Translations under genes and position numbers: made by a program
Shown here: piece after piece, positions 32,670 to 42,419 of the stretch
Position numbering within the stretch: the first letter of the stretch is position 1
How the letters are laid out: every line of letters begins with the position of its first letter
From: an uncultured Oscillospiraceae bacterium
GTDB taxonomy: Bacteria; Bacillota; Clostridia; Oscillospirales; Ruminococcaceae
Direction of reading: 5' to 3'
Length of the DNA: 44,198 bases
Assembly: GCA_934486875.1 (NCBI GenBank)
Contig: CAKSPU010000015.1
Coordinates: 1-44,198 of the forward strand
Notes under the pieces: generated by a model
Databases searched by the model: none
What the model saw: the letters and a program-made list of their open reading frames with translations, nothing else
Told to the model about the DNA's origin: nothing

Positions 32670-33497
32670 ATGACAAAGCACAGCTTTACGGCATCATATA
32701 AATACCAGGTACGCAGAGTGATCCTTTTGCCTATAATTTCAATTTGCGGGGCTCTTGCGGCAATGGCTGTAATGGTAGCTATGGTAAACTATGGGTTTGA
32801 CGGAAAATTTACGCTCGAGGGCATCAGCTTTCCCCTCCTTGATGCACTTGCGGGTCTGACGCTTCTGATATACGGAGCATACTTTCTGTTTGAATTTATG
32901 AATGCAGGTGCGGCAAACGGAGTATCACGCACCACAAGCATTATTTCGGTGTTTGCTTCAAATTTCACCGTATCGGCAGCAATATCGCTGTTCGTGTCGG
33001 TCATTTCACCTCTCCTTGATCTGATAACGGACGCTCAGGGCGATGTGTTCCTGCTTGAATTTATCTACGGAGAGAAAAGGTTTTTTGAGTTTTACGGCGA
33101 GAATGCCTTTATTGTAAGGATAAGATTTTTCATAATGTGTACTCTCTCGGTATTCCTTTTTGCTATGATCGGAGTGTTGTTTTCCGCTGTTTATTACAGG
33201 CTTCCGAAGATCGGGACAATAATTTTCACACTGATAATTGTCTTTGTGCCCCTTTTCGGCTATCCTATGGCAAATGTTTATCTTGGCAGCAAGGGCATTG
33301 ATCTTGACAGCTGTATGAAAGAGTTTTTGGCAGAAGCAGGCAGAGCGTTCGGAATGGCTCACGTTAACGGAAGTCAGGCGGGAAATTGTGTCCGGGGCGG
33401 ACTTATGATGCTGCTGACCTCAGCGGTTATCGGGGCAATTGCGTGGCTCATTCTGCGCCGTGCAAATGCAAAGCCTGCGGCTGTAAGGGGGGAGTGA
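32670..33497 (+). CDS. ABC transporter permease
   Basis: A 275-residue protein with six or seven hydrophobic segments, among them VILLPIISICGALAAMAVMVAMV, ALAGLTLLIYGAYFLFEFM, an IIFTLIIVFVPLFGYP segment and a last one near LMMLLTSAVIGAIAWLILRR. It fits the ABC-2-type membrane subunit of the adjacent ATPase. GAAAGGA precedes the ATG. No recognisable substrate motif. Confidence 0.85.
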   Translation: MTKHSFTASYKYQVRRVILLPIISICGALAAMAVMVAMVNYGFDGKFTLEGISFPLLDALAGLTLLIYGAYFLFEFMNAGAANGVSRTTSIISVFASNFTVSAAISLFVSVISPLLDLITDAQGDVFLLEFIYGEKRFFEFYGENAFIVRIRFFIMCTLSVFLFAMIGVLFSAVYYRLPKIGTIIFTLIIVFVPLFGYPMANVYLGSKGIDLDSCMKEFLAEAGRAFGMAHVNGSQAGNCVRGGLMMLLTSAVIGAIAWLILRRANAKPAAVRGE

Positions 33498-33498
33498 T

Positions 33499-34074
33499 AT
33501 GAGAATAAAAAAGCTTATCCCCATAATTGTGTGCGCTCTCTGCCTTACTGCCTGCGCCGATGTGCCCGAAGTAAAGGAGATAGTTCCCGAAGAGAAGCAG
33601 ACTGTTATAGCTCCCCCCGAAAACGGCTGGACGGCAGAGGAGCTTGCAGGCGTGTCATACTTTGACGGAGTTCAGCTTTCATATCCCATAACGCTCAGAA
33701 ATCTCGGTTCGGCATACGGTATCACAGATGATTTTGAAAATGATAACGGCGACAGGGTCTATTACATAGGTAAAAATATACTGTCCCTGGAATACTATGC
33801 GCAGTTTAAGGCTTCGGTCGATGCTGCGGAAATATCTCCCGATACCGAAATGACAGAATTTTTGTCCGCCCCCGAATATCTTTCTGTAAACGGCATAAAA
33901 ACAGGTGCGGATAAGGACGCTGCCATATCAGCTCTCGGAGAGCCTGACAGCATTGATGATTCATATAAATCCGTATCTGTATATACATATCTTGACAGAA
34001 ACACAGGCAGGACTATTCTGAAAATGAACGTTATGAATGACAGTGTTTCCGTAATAATTCTGGCAGATGAATAA
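33499..34074 (+). CDS. Lipoprotein of the ABC cluster, first copy
   Basis: A 191-residue lipoprotein with signal peptide and lipobox LTAC (cysteine at about residue 19). It is homologous to the next gene along most of its length; shared are PPENGWTAEEL, YF-G-LSYP and a GA-x-D-x(3)-LG-PD pattern near the C terminus. It starts two bases after the permease stop. Unrecognised family; probably an extracytoplasmic accessory protein of the transporter. Confidence 0.82.
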   Translation: MRIKKLIPIIVCALCLTACADVPEVKEIVPEEKQTVIAPPENGWTAEELAGVSYFDGVQLSYPITLRNLGSAYGITDDFENDNGDRVYYIGKNILSLEYYAQFKASVDAAEISPDTEMTEFLSAPEYLSVNGIKTGADKDAAISALGEPDSIDDSYKSVSVYTYLDRNTGRTILKMNVMNDSVSVIILADE

Positions 34075-34089
34075 AGGGGGCGATATGCT

Positions 34090-34695
34090 ATGATAAAGAA
34101 GCTTGTTCCGCTTATTATGTGTGCTCTCTGCCTTACCGCCTGTGCATCTGATATACCTCCCGCAAAGGAGTCTGTTCCCACGGATATGCAGCAGGTCATT
34201 ACCCCTCCCGAAAACGGCTGGACGGCAGAGGAGCTTATGAACGTGACATATTTTGAGGGTATCAGACTTACATATCCACTTACAATGGAAGGTATGGGCG
34301 GTTCGGTCTATTTTAAACCTGAAACAGGTTCCGACTACAGTCCGTCTGATGACGGCTTTTTATGGTATACTGTAATGACTGAAAATAATTCGGAATATCA
34401 GGGAGGGATAGATTACAAGGGAGTGACTTTTTTCAGGGATAAGGACGATGCCGAAGCCGATGAACCCGTGAGGGCGATACGCTGCTGCTCGGAGTATGCA
34501 TCATTAAACGGTGTCAGATACGGAGCTTCCGTTGATGAGGTCACAGAGCATTTCGGAACTCCCGACCGTACAGAAACGGCGACAGATAATTTTGACCATT
34601 ATATTTATCTTGACAGGGAAAGCGGCAGTAAGCTTATTGATGTAAGTATGAATAAAGCCAAAAATACCGTGGTTTATGTAGATGTGATATTATGA
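34090..34695 (+). CDS. Lipoprotein of the ABC cluster, second copy
   Basis: A 201-residue lipoprotein, a diverged tandem duplicate of the preceding gene. The lipobox is LTAC and the N-terminal half shares PPENGWTAEEL, with a longer middle section containing DYSPSDDGFLWY. A ribosome site AAAGGGGG lies upstream. The two copies differ enough that they may bind different ligands or act as a pair. Function unknown. Confidence 0.82.
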   Translation: MIKKLVPLIMCALCLTACASDIPPAKESVPTDMQQVITPPENGWTAEELMNVTYFEGIRLTYPLTMEGMGGSVYFKPETGSDYSPSDDGFLWYTVMTENNSEYQGGIDYKGVTFFRDKDDAEADEPVRAIRCCSEYASLNGVRYGASVDEVTEHFGTPDRTETATDNFDHYIYLDRESGSKLIDVSMNKAKNTVVYVDVIL

Positions 34696-34696
34696 T

Positions 34697-34735
34697 AAAA
34701 AAATATCCCGCTCTCCGAAAAAGAGAACGGGATAT
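34697..34735 (-). terminator. Terminator between lipoprotein and ECF genes
   Basis: ATATCCCGCTCTC (34703-34715) pairs with GAGAACGGGATAT (34723-34735). The A-tract before it gives a T-tract on the minus strand, so it mainly serves the ECF gene; the plus-strand lipoprotein gene may also use it. Confidence 0.85.
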
Positions 34736-34787
34736 TCTATCTGTCGATTTTGTCTATAGAACGATCGAGAATCAGTATTATCCGTGA

Positions 34788-35612
34788 TTATTCAGCCGCA
34801 GCTTCCTCTGCGGGCTTTTCGGGAATTTCAATGCCAAGCTCGGAGGCAAGATAATCTACCCGGTACTGAAGATCGTCTATCTGAGCGGCATAAGCGGCTT
34901 CCTTTTCAGCCTGCTTCTTTTCGACTTTTTTGGTGTTTGCAAGGTCAATGGTGTAAAGGGTAGTTACGATTATTGCAAAAACAGTAAGACCTGCTGTAAG
35001 GGGATTGAACCAGCCCTTTTTCTCTTCCTTTTCGGTGATGAACTCTGCGATGCCTGTGTGGGCGAGAGCCTTGGAAAGGGCAAAGTAAAGGGGAATTGCG
35101 ATAACGCAGGCAAGAATACCGTTTATGGTAGAGGTAAGAGCATTCACGCCTGTGAGCTTAAGAGCAACGGAAGCAGGCTCGCCAAGGAGTATCTGGCTTA
35201 TGAATGTCTTGAGAAGATAAAGGACGATGTACACGAGCTGACCGACTACAGCACCTGCGATAACTGCCTTTTTCTCATTGGCGGGACCGTGTTTTCTGAT
35301 ATGACCTGCGGTGAAGCCCATTGCGAATTTTGAGAAGAATGTGTAGGGAGCGGAAACAATGTACACGGGGTCAAAAAGGTCGAAGAGACCTGCACCGATA
35401 CCCGATGCAAGACCGCCCTTAAGTCTGCCGAAAAGGAGACCCGCAAGGAGACACATTGAGTTTCCGAGGTGTATTCTTGTGACAAGTGCGCCGTTGGGGA
35501 TCTTTATCTGAAGATAATTTCCCACATAAACGAGAGCCGCCATAAGACCCACTATAATGATTGAATAGAGCTTTCTTCTTCCCGAAGAAGCCTTGCTTGC
35601 TGTTTCTGCCAT
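34788..35612 (-). CDS. ECF transporter S component with C-terminal extension
   Basis: A 274-residue membrane protein. The first about 190 residues have the six-helix pattern and alanine/glycine-rich TRIHLGNSMCLLAGLLFG and GLASGIGAGLFDLFDPVY segments of substrate-binding S components, vitamin or cofactor uptake proteins that share an energising module encoded elsewhere. An extra hydrophobic helix (about 205-225) and a charged coiled-coil tail (KKVEKKQAEKEAAYAAQ) then an A/E-rich end follow, which the family usually lacks. GGAGG precedes the ATG. No ATPase or T component is adjacent, so it is of the group II arrangement. Ligand not identifiable. Confidence 0.85.
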   Translation of the reverse strand: MAETASKASSGRRKLYSIIIVGLMAALVYVGNYLQIKIPNGALVTRIHLGNSMCLLAGLLFGRLKGGLASGIGAGLFDLFDPVYIVSAPYTFFSKFAMGFTAGHIRKHGPANEKKAVIAGAVVGQLVYIVLYLLKTFISQILLGEPASVALKLTGVNALTSTINGILACVIAIPLYFALSKALAHTGIAEFITEKEEKKGWFNPLTAGLTVFAIIVTTLYTIDLANTKKVEKKQAEKEAAYAAQIDDLQYRVDYLASELGIEIPEKPAEEAAAE

Positions 35613-35802
35613 AGCCTGAGACCTCCAATGATCTTATATCATATTATTCTGATAGGATAATGATACTCCTGCGGCAGGAAAAAATCAACCTTGGCAAACT
35701 TTTGAAACAAATACATCAAAATATGCACAGTGTACTATTTATATTGTGCATACAAAGGTAAAACTAAACATATCAGACAAATAAAAATCGGAAAAAACAG
35801 GC

Positions 35803-35846
35803 AAAAAAAACATTCTGCGGAAAATGTCACAATTATCCGCAGAATG
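35803..35846 (-). terminator. Terminator of the BtuF-like gene
   Basis: CATTCTGCGGA (35811-35821) pairs perfectly with TCCGCAGAATG (35836-35846); eight A's on the plus strand give a T-tract on the minus strand. The rest of 35613-35887 shows no gene or riboswitch I recognise. Confidence 0.88.
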
Positions 35847-35887
35847 ATTTTTATGTGTATGTGCAAAATGCTGATATGTTGATTTTA

Positions 35888-36892
35888 CTATTCATTAACA
35901 TCTTCGGAGATATCCGTTACGCTCTCGGAAGTGCTTTCGGAAACAGCTTCGGCAGATGCGTCGGGAATAACGGCAAAGTCAGCGCCGCCTGTGTCACTGC
36001 GTATGGTCTCGGATATCTGCCGTGTTACAGCCGCAAGACGGGCAGTGGGGCGCTCGGTGAGCGATGCATCGATAACGTAGACGTGCCCTTCGGAAAAAGC
36101 GGTGAGTCCTGATGCAAGGTCAGCGTCAAAATATGAGGTGTCAAGGGGGTGGGCGAGGAGTATCACCTGGGGGTCGGCATCAAGGAGCTCTTCGGCGGTA
36201 AGGGTGAGGGAGCTGTTGTCGGCGGCGATGTTTTTTCCGAAATGAGCGGCATAATCTCCCGCAAATGTATCTCCTGTGGCGGCGGAAAAACCGTCATCGG
36301 TGATGTTCATTATAAAGACAAGGCTTTCGCAGGAGCCTTTTGCTTCTGAGAGAGCGGCTCTCAGGTCGGCGGTGGCATTTTCCGCAAGGTTTTCACCGTC
36401 AATACTGCCCGAAAAGATGAGGGCAAGGGTGCGGTAATTGTCGATAAGCTCCGCTTCCGAGCGTGGTGAGGGGAGACTGAGCACCGACACCCCTGCACCC
36501 GAAAGACGGGTTATGTCCTTGTTTGCAATAGGGCTCTGGGTGATAAGCAGGGCAGGGGAATACTCTATTATCCCATCGATATCGGGGTTGACGGCAGACC
36601 CCACTGAGGGGATATTTTCCGTGCTGTCAGGGTAATCGCAGTATTCGCTGCGGCAGATTATCCTGTCGCCGAAGCCAAGCTCAAAGAGCATTTCCGTGAC
36701 CGCAGGGGAGAGTGAGCCCACCGTAACGGGGGAGCTGTTGAAGGTGAGATCTCCTGCTGTCACGGGATACGGCTGTTCGGTGACGGCTGTGGCATCAGCG
36801 GGGAGAGCTTCGCTGTCCTCCTCGGTGACTTTGGTGCAGCCGCAGAGGAAAAGGGCTGCGGATATCAATACGGTTACAAGCTTTTTTGTCAT
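35888..36892 (-). CDS. BtuF-like ABC substrate-binding lipoprotein
   Basis: A 334-residue periplasmic-binding-type lipoprotein of the helical-backbone class that binds metal chelates (cobalamin, siderophores, haem). The lipobox is LCGC. The family pattern SLSPAVTEMLFELGFGDRIICRSEYCDYP, a VGSAVNPDIDGIIEYSPALLI segment and the late GHVYVIDA are present. The tail is S/E/D-rich and lacks structure. The ATG at 36892 gives a normal lipoprotein signal; an upstream GTG is less likely. No permease or ATPase neighbours, so the ligand is unknown. Confidence 0.88.
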   Translation of the reverse strand: MTKKLVTVLISAALFLCGCTKVTEEDSEALPADATAVTEQPYPVTAGDLTFNSSPVTVGSLSPAVTEMLFELGFGDRIICRSEYCDYPDSTENIPSVGSAVNPDIDGIIEYSPALLITQSPIANKDITRLSGAGVSVLSLPSPRSEAELIDNYRTLALIFSGSIDGENLAENATADLRAALSEAKGSCESLVFIMNITDDGFSAATGDTFAGDYAAHFGKNIAADNSSLTLTAEELLDADPQVILLAHPLDTSYFDADLASGLTAFSEGHVYVIDASLTERPTARLAAVTRQISETIRSDTGGADFAVIPDASAEAVSESTSESVTDISEDVNE

Positions 36893-37003
36893 AAATTTAC
36901 ATCTCACAAATAAATGATTTTATTTAATTATAACACATATACACAGAATGATGTGAACAAAAAGTTAAATCATTTATTTGGCTGATTTTATTTCCAATAT
37001 CGC

Positions 37004-37055
37004 TTGACGAAAAAAAAGGAATGTAATATAATATATTTATATGCGGAATATTCCG
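37004..37055 (+). promoter_or_regulatory. ilv operon promoter with palindrome
   Basis: TTGACG (37004-37009), 17-base spacer, TATAAT (37027-37032). CGGAATATTCCG (37044-37055), a perfect palindrome, lies just downstream of the expected start and could be a repressor site. No T-box or attenuator was seen. Confidence 0.7.
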
Positions 37056-37083
37056 TAAATCAGTTGAAAGGTCGTGAAGATGA

Positions 37084-38700
37084 ATGATACGTGCTGCTGA
37101 AGCAATGGTAAGATGTCTTGGTTCGGAGGGCGTAAAGGTCGTCTTCGGATATCCCGGTGCGGCTATATGCCCCTTTTATGACGAGCTCTACCGCTCGGAC
37201 ATACACCACGTTCTCGTAAGGCACGAAGCCAATGCAGGTCACGAGGCAAGCGGATATGCAAGAATTACGGGAAAGCCCGCAGTCTGCGTCGCAACAAGCG
37301 GTCCGGGTGCAACCAATCTTCTTACAGCTATCGCCACCGCTTATGCAGACAGTATCCCTCTTATCTGCATCACGGGACAGGTTTCCACAGATCAGATCGG
37401 CTGTGATGTTTTTCAGGAAGTTGACATTACGGGCGCAGCACAGCCCTTTGTAAAGCACAGCTACCTTGTGAAGGACGCAGCACAGCTCCCGAGAATCTTC
37501 AAGGAAGCTTTTTACCTTGCGGGCACAGGCAGAAAAGGCCCCGTGCTCATAGATGTTCCTGTTGATGTTCAGAATACGCTCATTGATTTTGAATATCCCG
37601 AGACCGTTACAATGCGTACATACAAGCCCACAGTAAAGGGCAATCCTATGCAGATAAAGAAGATCTGCGAGGCTGTTGAAAATGCAAAGCGCCCCCTTAT
37701 CTGTGCAGGCGGAGGAGTTTTCCTTGCAGGTGCGGAAAAGGAGCTTATAAAATTCGCTGAAAAGGCAAATGTACCTGCTGTATCCACAATGATGGGTCTG
37801 AGCCTTTTTCCCACCGACCACCCGCTTTACCTCGGAATGCTCGGAATGCACGGCTTAAAAGCCGCCAACCGTGCTGTGAGCGAATGTGACACAATGATAC
37901 TCATTGGCGCAAGAGTCGGTGACAGAGCTGTTAAATCTCCCACATTCCTTGCGGAGAACAAGCAGATAATACATATTGATATAGACCCTGCCGAGATCGG
38001 CAAGAATATCCCCGTTGATATCCCCCTCGTAGGCGACTGCAAGACCATTCTTGAAGAGCTGACCGAGAAGATAGGGGAGACAGACCATTCTCAGTGGCTC
38101 TCGGAGCTTTCCGAGATAAAGAACGACGTTCCCGAAAATGATGAAACAGAGGGATTTATAAATCCCAAGGTGTTCCTGAGAAAGCTTTCCGACAGAATGC
38201 CTGCCGATACGGTATGCGTTGCCGATGTCGGTCAGAACCAGATATGGTGCTGCAACAATTATGCTATCAAAGAGGGCGGCAGATTTATGACCTCGGGCGG
38301 TATGGGCACAATGGGCTACTCCGTTCCCTGCGGCATAGGCGCAAAAATGGCTGCTCCCGAAAGAGAAGTTGTGGTTGTATGCGGCGACGGTTCCTTCCAG
38401 ATGCAGATGATGGAGCTTGCCACTATTATGCAGGAGAAAATTGCCGTTAAGATAATCGTTATGCGCAACAATTACCTCGGTATGGTGCGTGAACTTCAGA
38501 CAAAGGGCTACGGCGACAGACTTATTGCCGTTGACCTTGACGGAAGCCCCGATTTTGTGGCTCTTGCCCGTGCATACGGCATTGAGTCCGATCGTGTTTC
38601 CACAATGGCTGAGGCTGAGGAAAAGCTTGAAAAGCTTGCTTCATCGGACAAGCCTTATCTTCTCGAATGCGACGTTTACAGCCGTGAATCCACTCTTTGA
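37084..38700 (+). CDS. ilvB: Acetolactate synthase, large subunit
   Basis: A 538-residue TPP enzyme making acetolactate or acetohydroxybutyrate, the first common step of valine, leucine and isoleucine synthesis. Motifs include FGYPGAAICPFYDEL, RHEANAGHEASGYAR with the catalytic glutamate, ATSGPGATNLLTAIA, and the TPP site GDGSFQMQMMELAT followed by MRNNYLGMVRELQ. The ATG at 37084 follows GAAAGG. It is shorter than the enteric enzyme but normal for the family. It precedes ilvN and ilvC. Confidence 0.95.
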   Translation: MIRAAEAMVRCLGSEGVKVVFGYPGAAICPFYDELYRSDIHHVLVRHEANAGHEASGYARITGKPAVCVATSGPGATNLLTAIATAYADSIPLICITGQVSTDQIGCDVFQEVDITGAAQPFVKHSYLVKDAAQLPRIFKEAFYLAGTGRKGPVLIDVPVDVQNTLIDFEYPETVTMRTYKPTVKGNPMQIKKICEAVENAKRPLICAGGGVFLAGAEKELIKFAEKANVPAVSTMMGLSLFPTDHPLYLGMLGMHGLKAANRAVSECDTMILIGARVGDRAVKSPTFLAENKQIIHIDIDPAEIGKNIPVDIPLVGDCKTILEELTEKIGETDHSQWLSELSEIKNDVPENDETEGFINPKVFLRKLSDRMPADTVCVADVGQNQIWCCNNYAIKEGGRFMTSGGMGTMGYSVPCGIGAKMAAPEREVVVVCGDGSFQMQMMELATIMQEKIAVKIIVMRNNYLGMVRELQTKGYGDRLIAVDLDGSPDFVALARAYGIESDRVSTMAEAEEKLEKLASSDKPYLLECDVYSRESTL

Positions 38701-38718
38701 TTGAAAGGATAGATATAT

Positions 38719-39207
38719 ATGAAGCACACCATTTCCGTTCTCGTTGAAAATCACGCAGGAGTTCTCTCCCGTGTTTCGGGACTTTTCTCACGCCGTGGAT
38801 TTAACATCGACAGCCTTGCAGTGGGAAGAACCGATGACCCCGCCGTTTCCCGCATCACTATCGTTGCTGACGGCGATGAGCACACAGCTCAGCAGATCGA
38901 AAAGCAGCTCAACAAGCTTGTGGACACAATGAAAGTCCGCACTCTTGCTCCCGATGAGCTTCTTGCAAGAGAGCTCCAGCTTATCAAGGTAAATGCCAAC
39001 CCCGCACAGAGAAGCGAGATACTCACTATCTGCGACATAATGGGCGCAAAGATCATTGATATGACCTCCAACACCCTTACTATTGAAATTTCCGACTCCA
39101 CCGTACATCTCAACAGAATACACGACCTCCTTGCAGGCTACGGCATCAAGGAGATAGTCCGCACAGGCGTTATCGCTATCCAGAAGGGCAGCGTAACAAT
39201 CAAGTAA
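38719..39207 (+). CDS. ilvN: Acetolactate synthase, small regulatory subunit
   Basis: A 162-residue protein with an N-terminal ACT domain (SVLVENHAGVLSRVSGLFSRRGFNIDSLAVG, valine-binding) and the usual C-terminal domain (GAKIIDMTSNTLTIEISDS). It activates IlvB and confers valine feedback. It lies 18 bases after ilvB. The length is that of the Firmicutes IlvH type. Confidence 0.95.
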   Translation: MKHTISVLVENHAGVLSRVSGLFSRRGFNIDSLAVGRTDDPAVSRITIVADGDEHTAQQIEKQLNKLVDTMKVRTLAPDELLARELQLIKVNANPAQRSEILTICDIMGAKIIDMTSNTLTIEISDSTVHLNRIHDLLAGYGIKEIVRTGVIAIQKGSVTIK

Positions 39208-39266
39208 CCACGCTTTTAAGGCAATTTGCCTTGAAATAAATCAAATATTCCATAATATTCTATTAG

Positions 39267-40295
<1,029 letters not shown>

Positions 40296-40317
40296 TCCCA
40301 TAAGATCAGTACATACA

Positions 40318-40353
40318 GAGAGCTGCCGTGCAATTTGTGCGGCAGCTCTTTTT
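40318..40353 (+). terminator. Terminator of the ilv operon
   Basis: GAGCTGCCG (40320-40328) pairs with CGGCAGCTC (40340-40348), followed by a T-tract. Confidence 0.9.
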
Positions 40354-40415
40354 GCACTTTTTTGAGGCAGCGTTCATATAATATAAGTGTCCATATTTAT
40401 ATTGGAGAGATACCG

Positions 40416-40592
40416 ATGAATCATAATGAACTTGTTTTGTCCATAACAGCTGCTGCCGCTGCAATTGCGGCGGATATTCCCGATGAGGGGCAGCTTGCGG
40501 TGGCGGCTGCGGCATTTGTTCAGCTTGGCGATACTCTTGCAACGATAGCCGCACAGAGGGCTTTGCCTGGAAATAACGTTGGATCCAAATAG
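40416..40592 (+). CDS. DUF6774 small protein
   Basis: A 58-residue protein with an alanine-rich helical body and the motif QLGDTLATIAAQRAL, matching the DUF6774 family of tiny Clostridia proteins of unknown function. A GGAGAGA ribosome site precedes the ATG by about six bases. A TATAAT lies about 35 bases upstream without a clear -35. It has its own terminator. It is too short for easy detection but coding is supported by the conserved motif. Confidence 0.75.
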   Translation: MNHNELVLSITAAAAAIAADIPDEGQLAVAAAAFVQLGDTLATIAAQRALPGNNVGSK

Positions 40593-40626
40593 AAAAGGCT
40601 TTCCGATCCTGCTCGGAAAGCCTTTT
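40593..40626 (+). terminator. Terminator between DUF6774 and the decarboxylase gene
   Basis: AAAAGGCTTTCCGA (40593-40606) pairs perfectly with TCGGAAAGCCTTTT (40613-40626); symmetric, so it can act on both strands. Confidence 0.9.
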
Positions 40627-40650
40627 CTTTATGATATTTTCAGATTAACA

Positions 40651-41850
40651 TCAGTGAGGGATAATGCTGAGGAGAACGCCTGCGGCAACCGCAGAACCGA
40701 TAACGCCTGCAACATTGGGACCCATAGCGTGCATAAGGAGGAAGTTTGTGGGGTCTGCTTCTGCGCCGACCTTCTGAGACTGTCTTGCAGCCATAGGAAC
40801 GGCGGAAACTCCTGCGGAACCGATAAGGGGATTTACCTTGCCGCCTGTAACGAGGCACATAAGCTTTCCGAAGAGAACGCCGGAAGCTGTACCAACGCCG
40901 AAAGCAATAACGCCGAGGAGAATTACCTTAAGAAATGCGAAAGATATTACCTTTTCCGCAACGGTTGTTGCACCAACGGAGATTCCGAGGAAAATTGTGA
41001 TGATGTTCATAAGCTCGTTCTGAGCGGTCTTTGTGATACGGTCAACAACGCCGCTCTCCTTAAAGAGGTTTCCGAGCATCAGCATACCAACAAGGGGAGC
41101 TGCTGAGGGAACGAGAAGAGCAATGATAACAGTAACTGCGATGGGGAAGATGATCTTTTCAGTCTTGGAAACTGTTCTGAGCTGGGTCATTCTGACCTTG
41201 CGCTCCTTTTCGGTCGTAAGGAGACGCATTATAGGAGGCTGAATAAGGGGAACCAGTGCCATATAGGTGTAAGCTGCAAGTGCGATCGTTCCGACTTCGA
41301 CCTGATATCCGCCCGATTTGAGCAGAAGGCTTGATACGTAAATAGATGTAGGACCGTCAGCACCGCCGATGATAGCGATAGAACCTGCTTCGTTAGCGTT
41401 GAATCCGAGAGCAGCCGCACCGATGAAGGTGAGGAAGATGCCTGCCTGAGCAGCAGCTCCAAGAAGGAAGCTCTTGGGGTTTGCAATAAGGGGAGCAAAG
41501 TCCGTCATACAACCGATGCCGAGGAAGATGAGCGCAGGATATATCTGGAGCTTAACACCCAGATATAGCATATCGAGCAATCCGCCCTTATGGAGTATCT
41601 CACCGAAATCCAACTCGTGACCTGCATCAATGTTCCACAGCTCGGGGTGGTACATTCCCGTGCAGGGGAGGTTTGTAAGGAGCATACCGAATGCGATAGG
41701 GAGCAGGAGCAGAGGCTCGAACTTATGCTTTATCGCAAGGTACATAAACACAAATGAAATCAGGATCATAACAACGTTCTGCCACTGGAGAACGGCAAAG
41801 CCTGAGCTTGCCCACAGATCCTTTATGGTATCCCAAAATATTGATAACAT
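40651..41850 (-). CDS. Sodium-translocating decarboxylase, beta subunit
   Basis: A 399-residue membrane protein of the OadB/GcdB/MmdB family, the subunit that couples decarboxylation of biotin-bound CO2 to Na+ export. About ten hydrophobic segments are visible. The essential GGADGPTSIYVSS motif (with its aspartate) and the late VSAVPMAARQSQKVG segment are conserved. A ribosome site AAGGAAAGGAAAG lies upstream. The gamma subunit gene precedes it. The carboxyltransferase/biotin subunit that defines the substrate (oxaloacetate, methylmalonyl-CoA or glutaconyl-CoA) is not in this window. Confidence 0.93.
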   Translation of the reverse strand: MLSIFWDTIKDLWASSGFAVLQWQNVVMILISFVFMYLAIKHKFEPLLLLPIAFGMLLTNLPCTGMYHPELWNIDAGHELDFGEILHKGGLLDMLYLGVKLQIYPALIFLGIGCMTDFAPLIANPKSFLLGAAAQAGIFLTFIGAAALGFNANEAGSIAIIGGADGPTSIYVSSLLLKSGGYQVEVGTIALAAYTYMALVPLIQPPIMRLLTTEKERKVRMTQLRTVSKTEKIIFPIAVTVIIALLVPSAAPLVGMLMLGNLFKESGVVDRITKTAQNELMNIITIFLGISVGATTVAEKVISFAFLKVILLGVIAFGVGTASGVLFGKLMCLVTGGKVNPLIGSAGVSAVPMAARQSQKVGAEADPTNFLLMHAMGPNVAGVIGSAVAAGVLLSIIPH

Positions 41851-41868
41851 AGGAACTTTCCTTTCCTT

Positions 41869-42252
41869 TTAAAATGCTCTGGTGTTTTCGCTGCGTGCGG
41901 CTCTTGCCCAGGAATTTGCCTTGGAGGTGCTTCCTGCACGCCTGATGCTGTGTATTCTGAGGGGCTTTCCGCACTCTGCGCTCATTGCTGCCACCGCTGC
42001 GGCGATAACTGCGATTATCTCGCTTTCGTCCTCGGTATCGGCAGAAACAGAGGGTGTGTCATTTTTAGGCTGAGGTGCAGGAGCGGTTTCCTTGGGCTTG
42101 TCTCCTCCGCCCGACTTCTTCGACCTGACAGCAGTGAATATCCTGCCCATTACCCATACAGCCGCAATAAGCAGTATCAGGGCAACGAAAACTATTGCAA
42201 GACCCGAGATAACAACGGCTCCCACATAGCTCCATTCCATCTGCATTTCCAT
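41869..42252 (-). CDS. Sodium-pump decarboxylase, gamma subunit
   Basis: A 127-residue protein with one N-terminal membrane helix (VGAVVISGLAIVFVALILLIAAVWVMG), a Pro/Ala/Thr-rich linker and a C-terminal basic stretch (IRRAGS...SWARAARSE). This matches the OadG family that bridges the beta subunit to the alpha subunit. The ATG at 42252 is chosen because AAAGGA lies about 12 bases upstream; an earlier start adds residues unlike the family. 18 bases separate it from the beta gene. Confidence 0.87.
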   Translation of the reverse strand: MEMQMEWSYVGAVVISGLAIVFVALILLIAAVWVMGRIFTAVRSKKSGGGDKPKETAPAPQPKNDTPSVSADTEDESEIIAVIAAAVAAMSAECGKPLRIHSIRRAGSTSKANSWARAARSENTRAF

Positions 42253-42419
42253 AAAATGCTTCAATCCTTTCCTTGAAAGGCATAACCTTCCCAAATTCAA
42301 AACTTAACACTATTATACTATATTCCGCAAAAAAATGCAAGGGAATTTTTCCGCATTTCATTTCCGTATTTTTAACATATGTAAAATTTTTTTGTTCTCT
42401 TGAAAATAAACAAAAATTA

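Noticed and set aside
35613..35810. Riboswitch upstream of the ECF S component
   Set aside because: Checked by eye for preQ1, TPP, folate and cobalamin motifs; none found, and the sequence is AT-rich without a stable fold.
36893..37083. T-box or attenuator before ilvB
   Set aside because: No AGGGTGGNACCGCG element or terminator/antiterminator pair is present.
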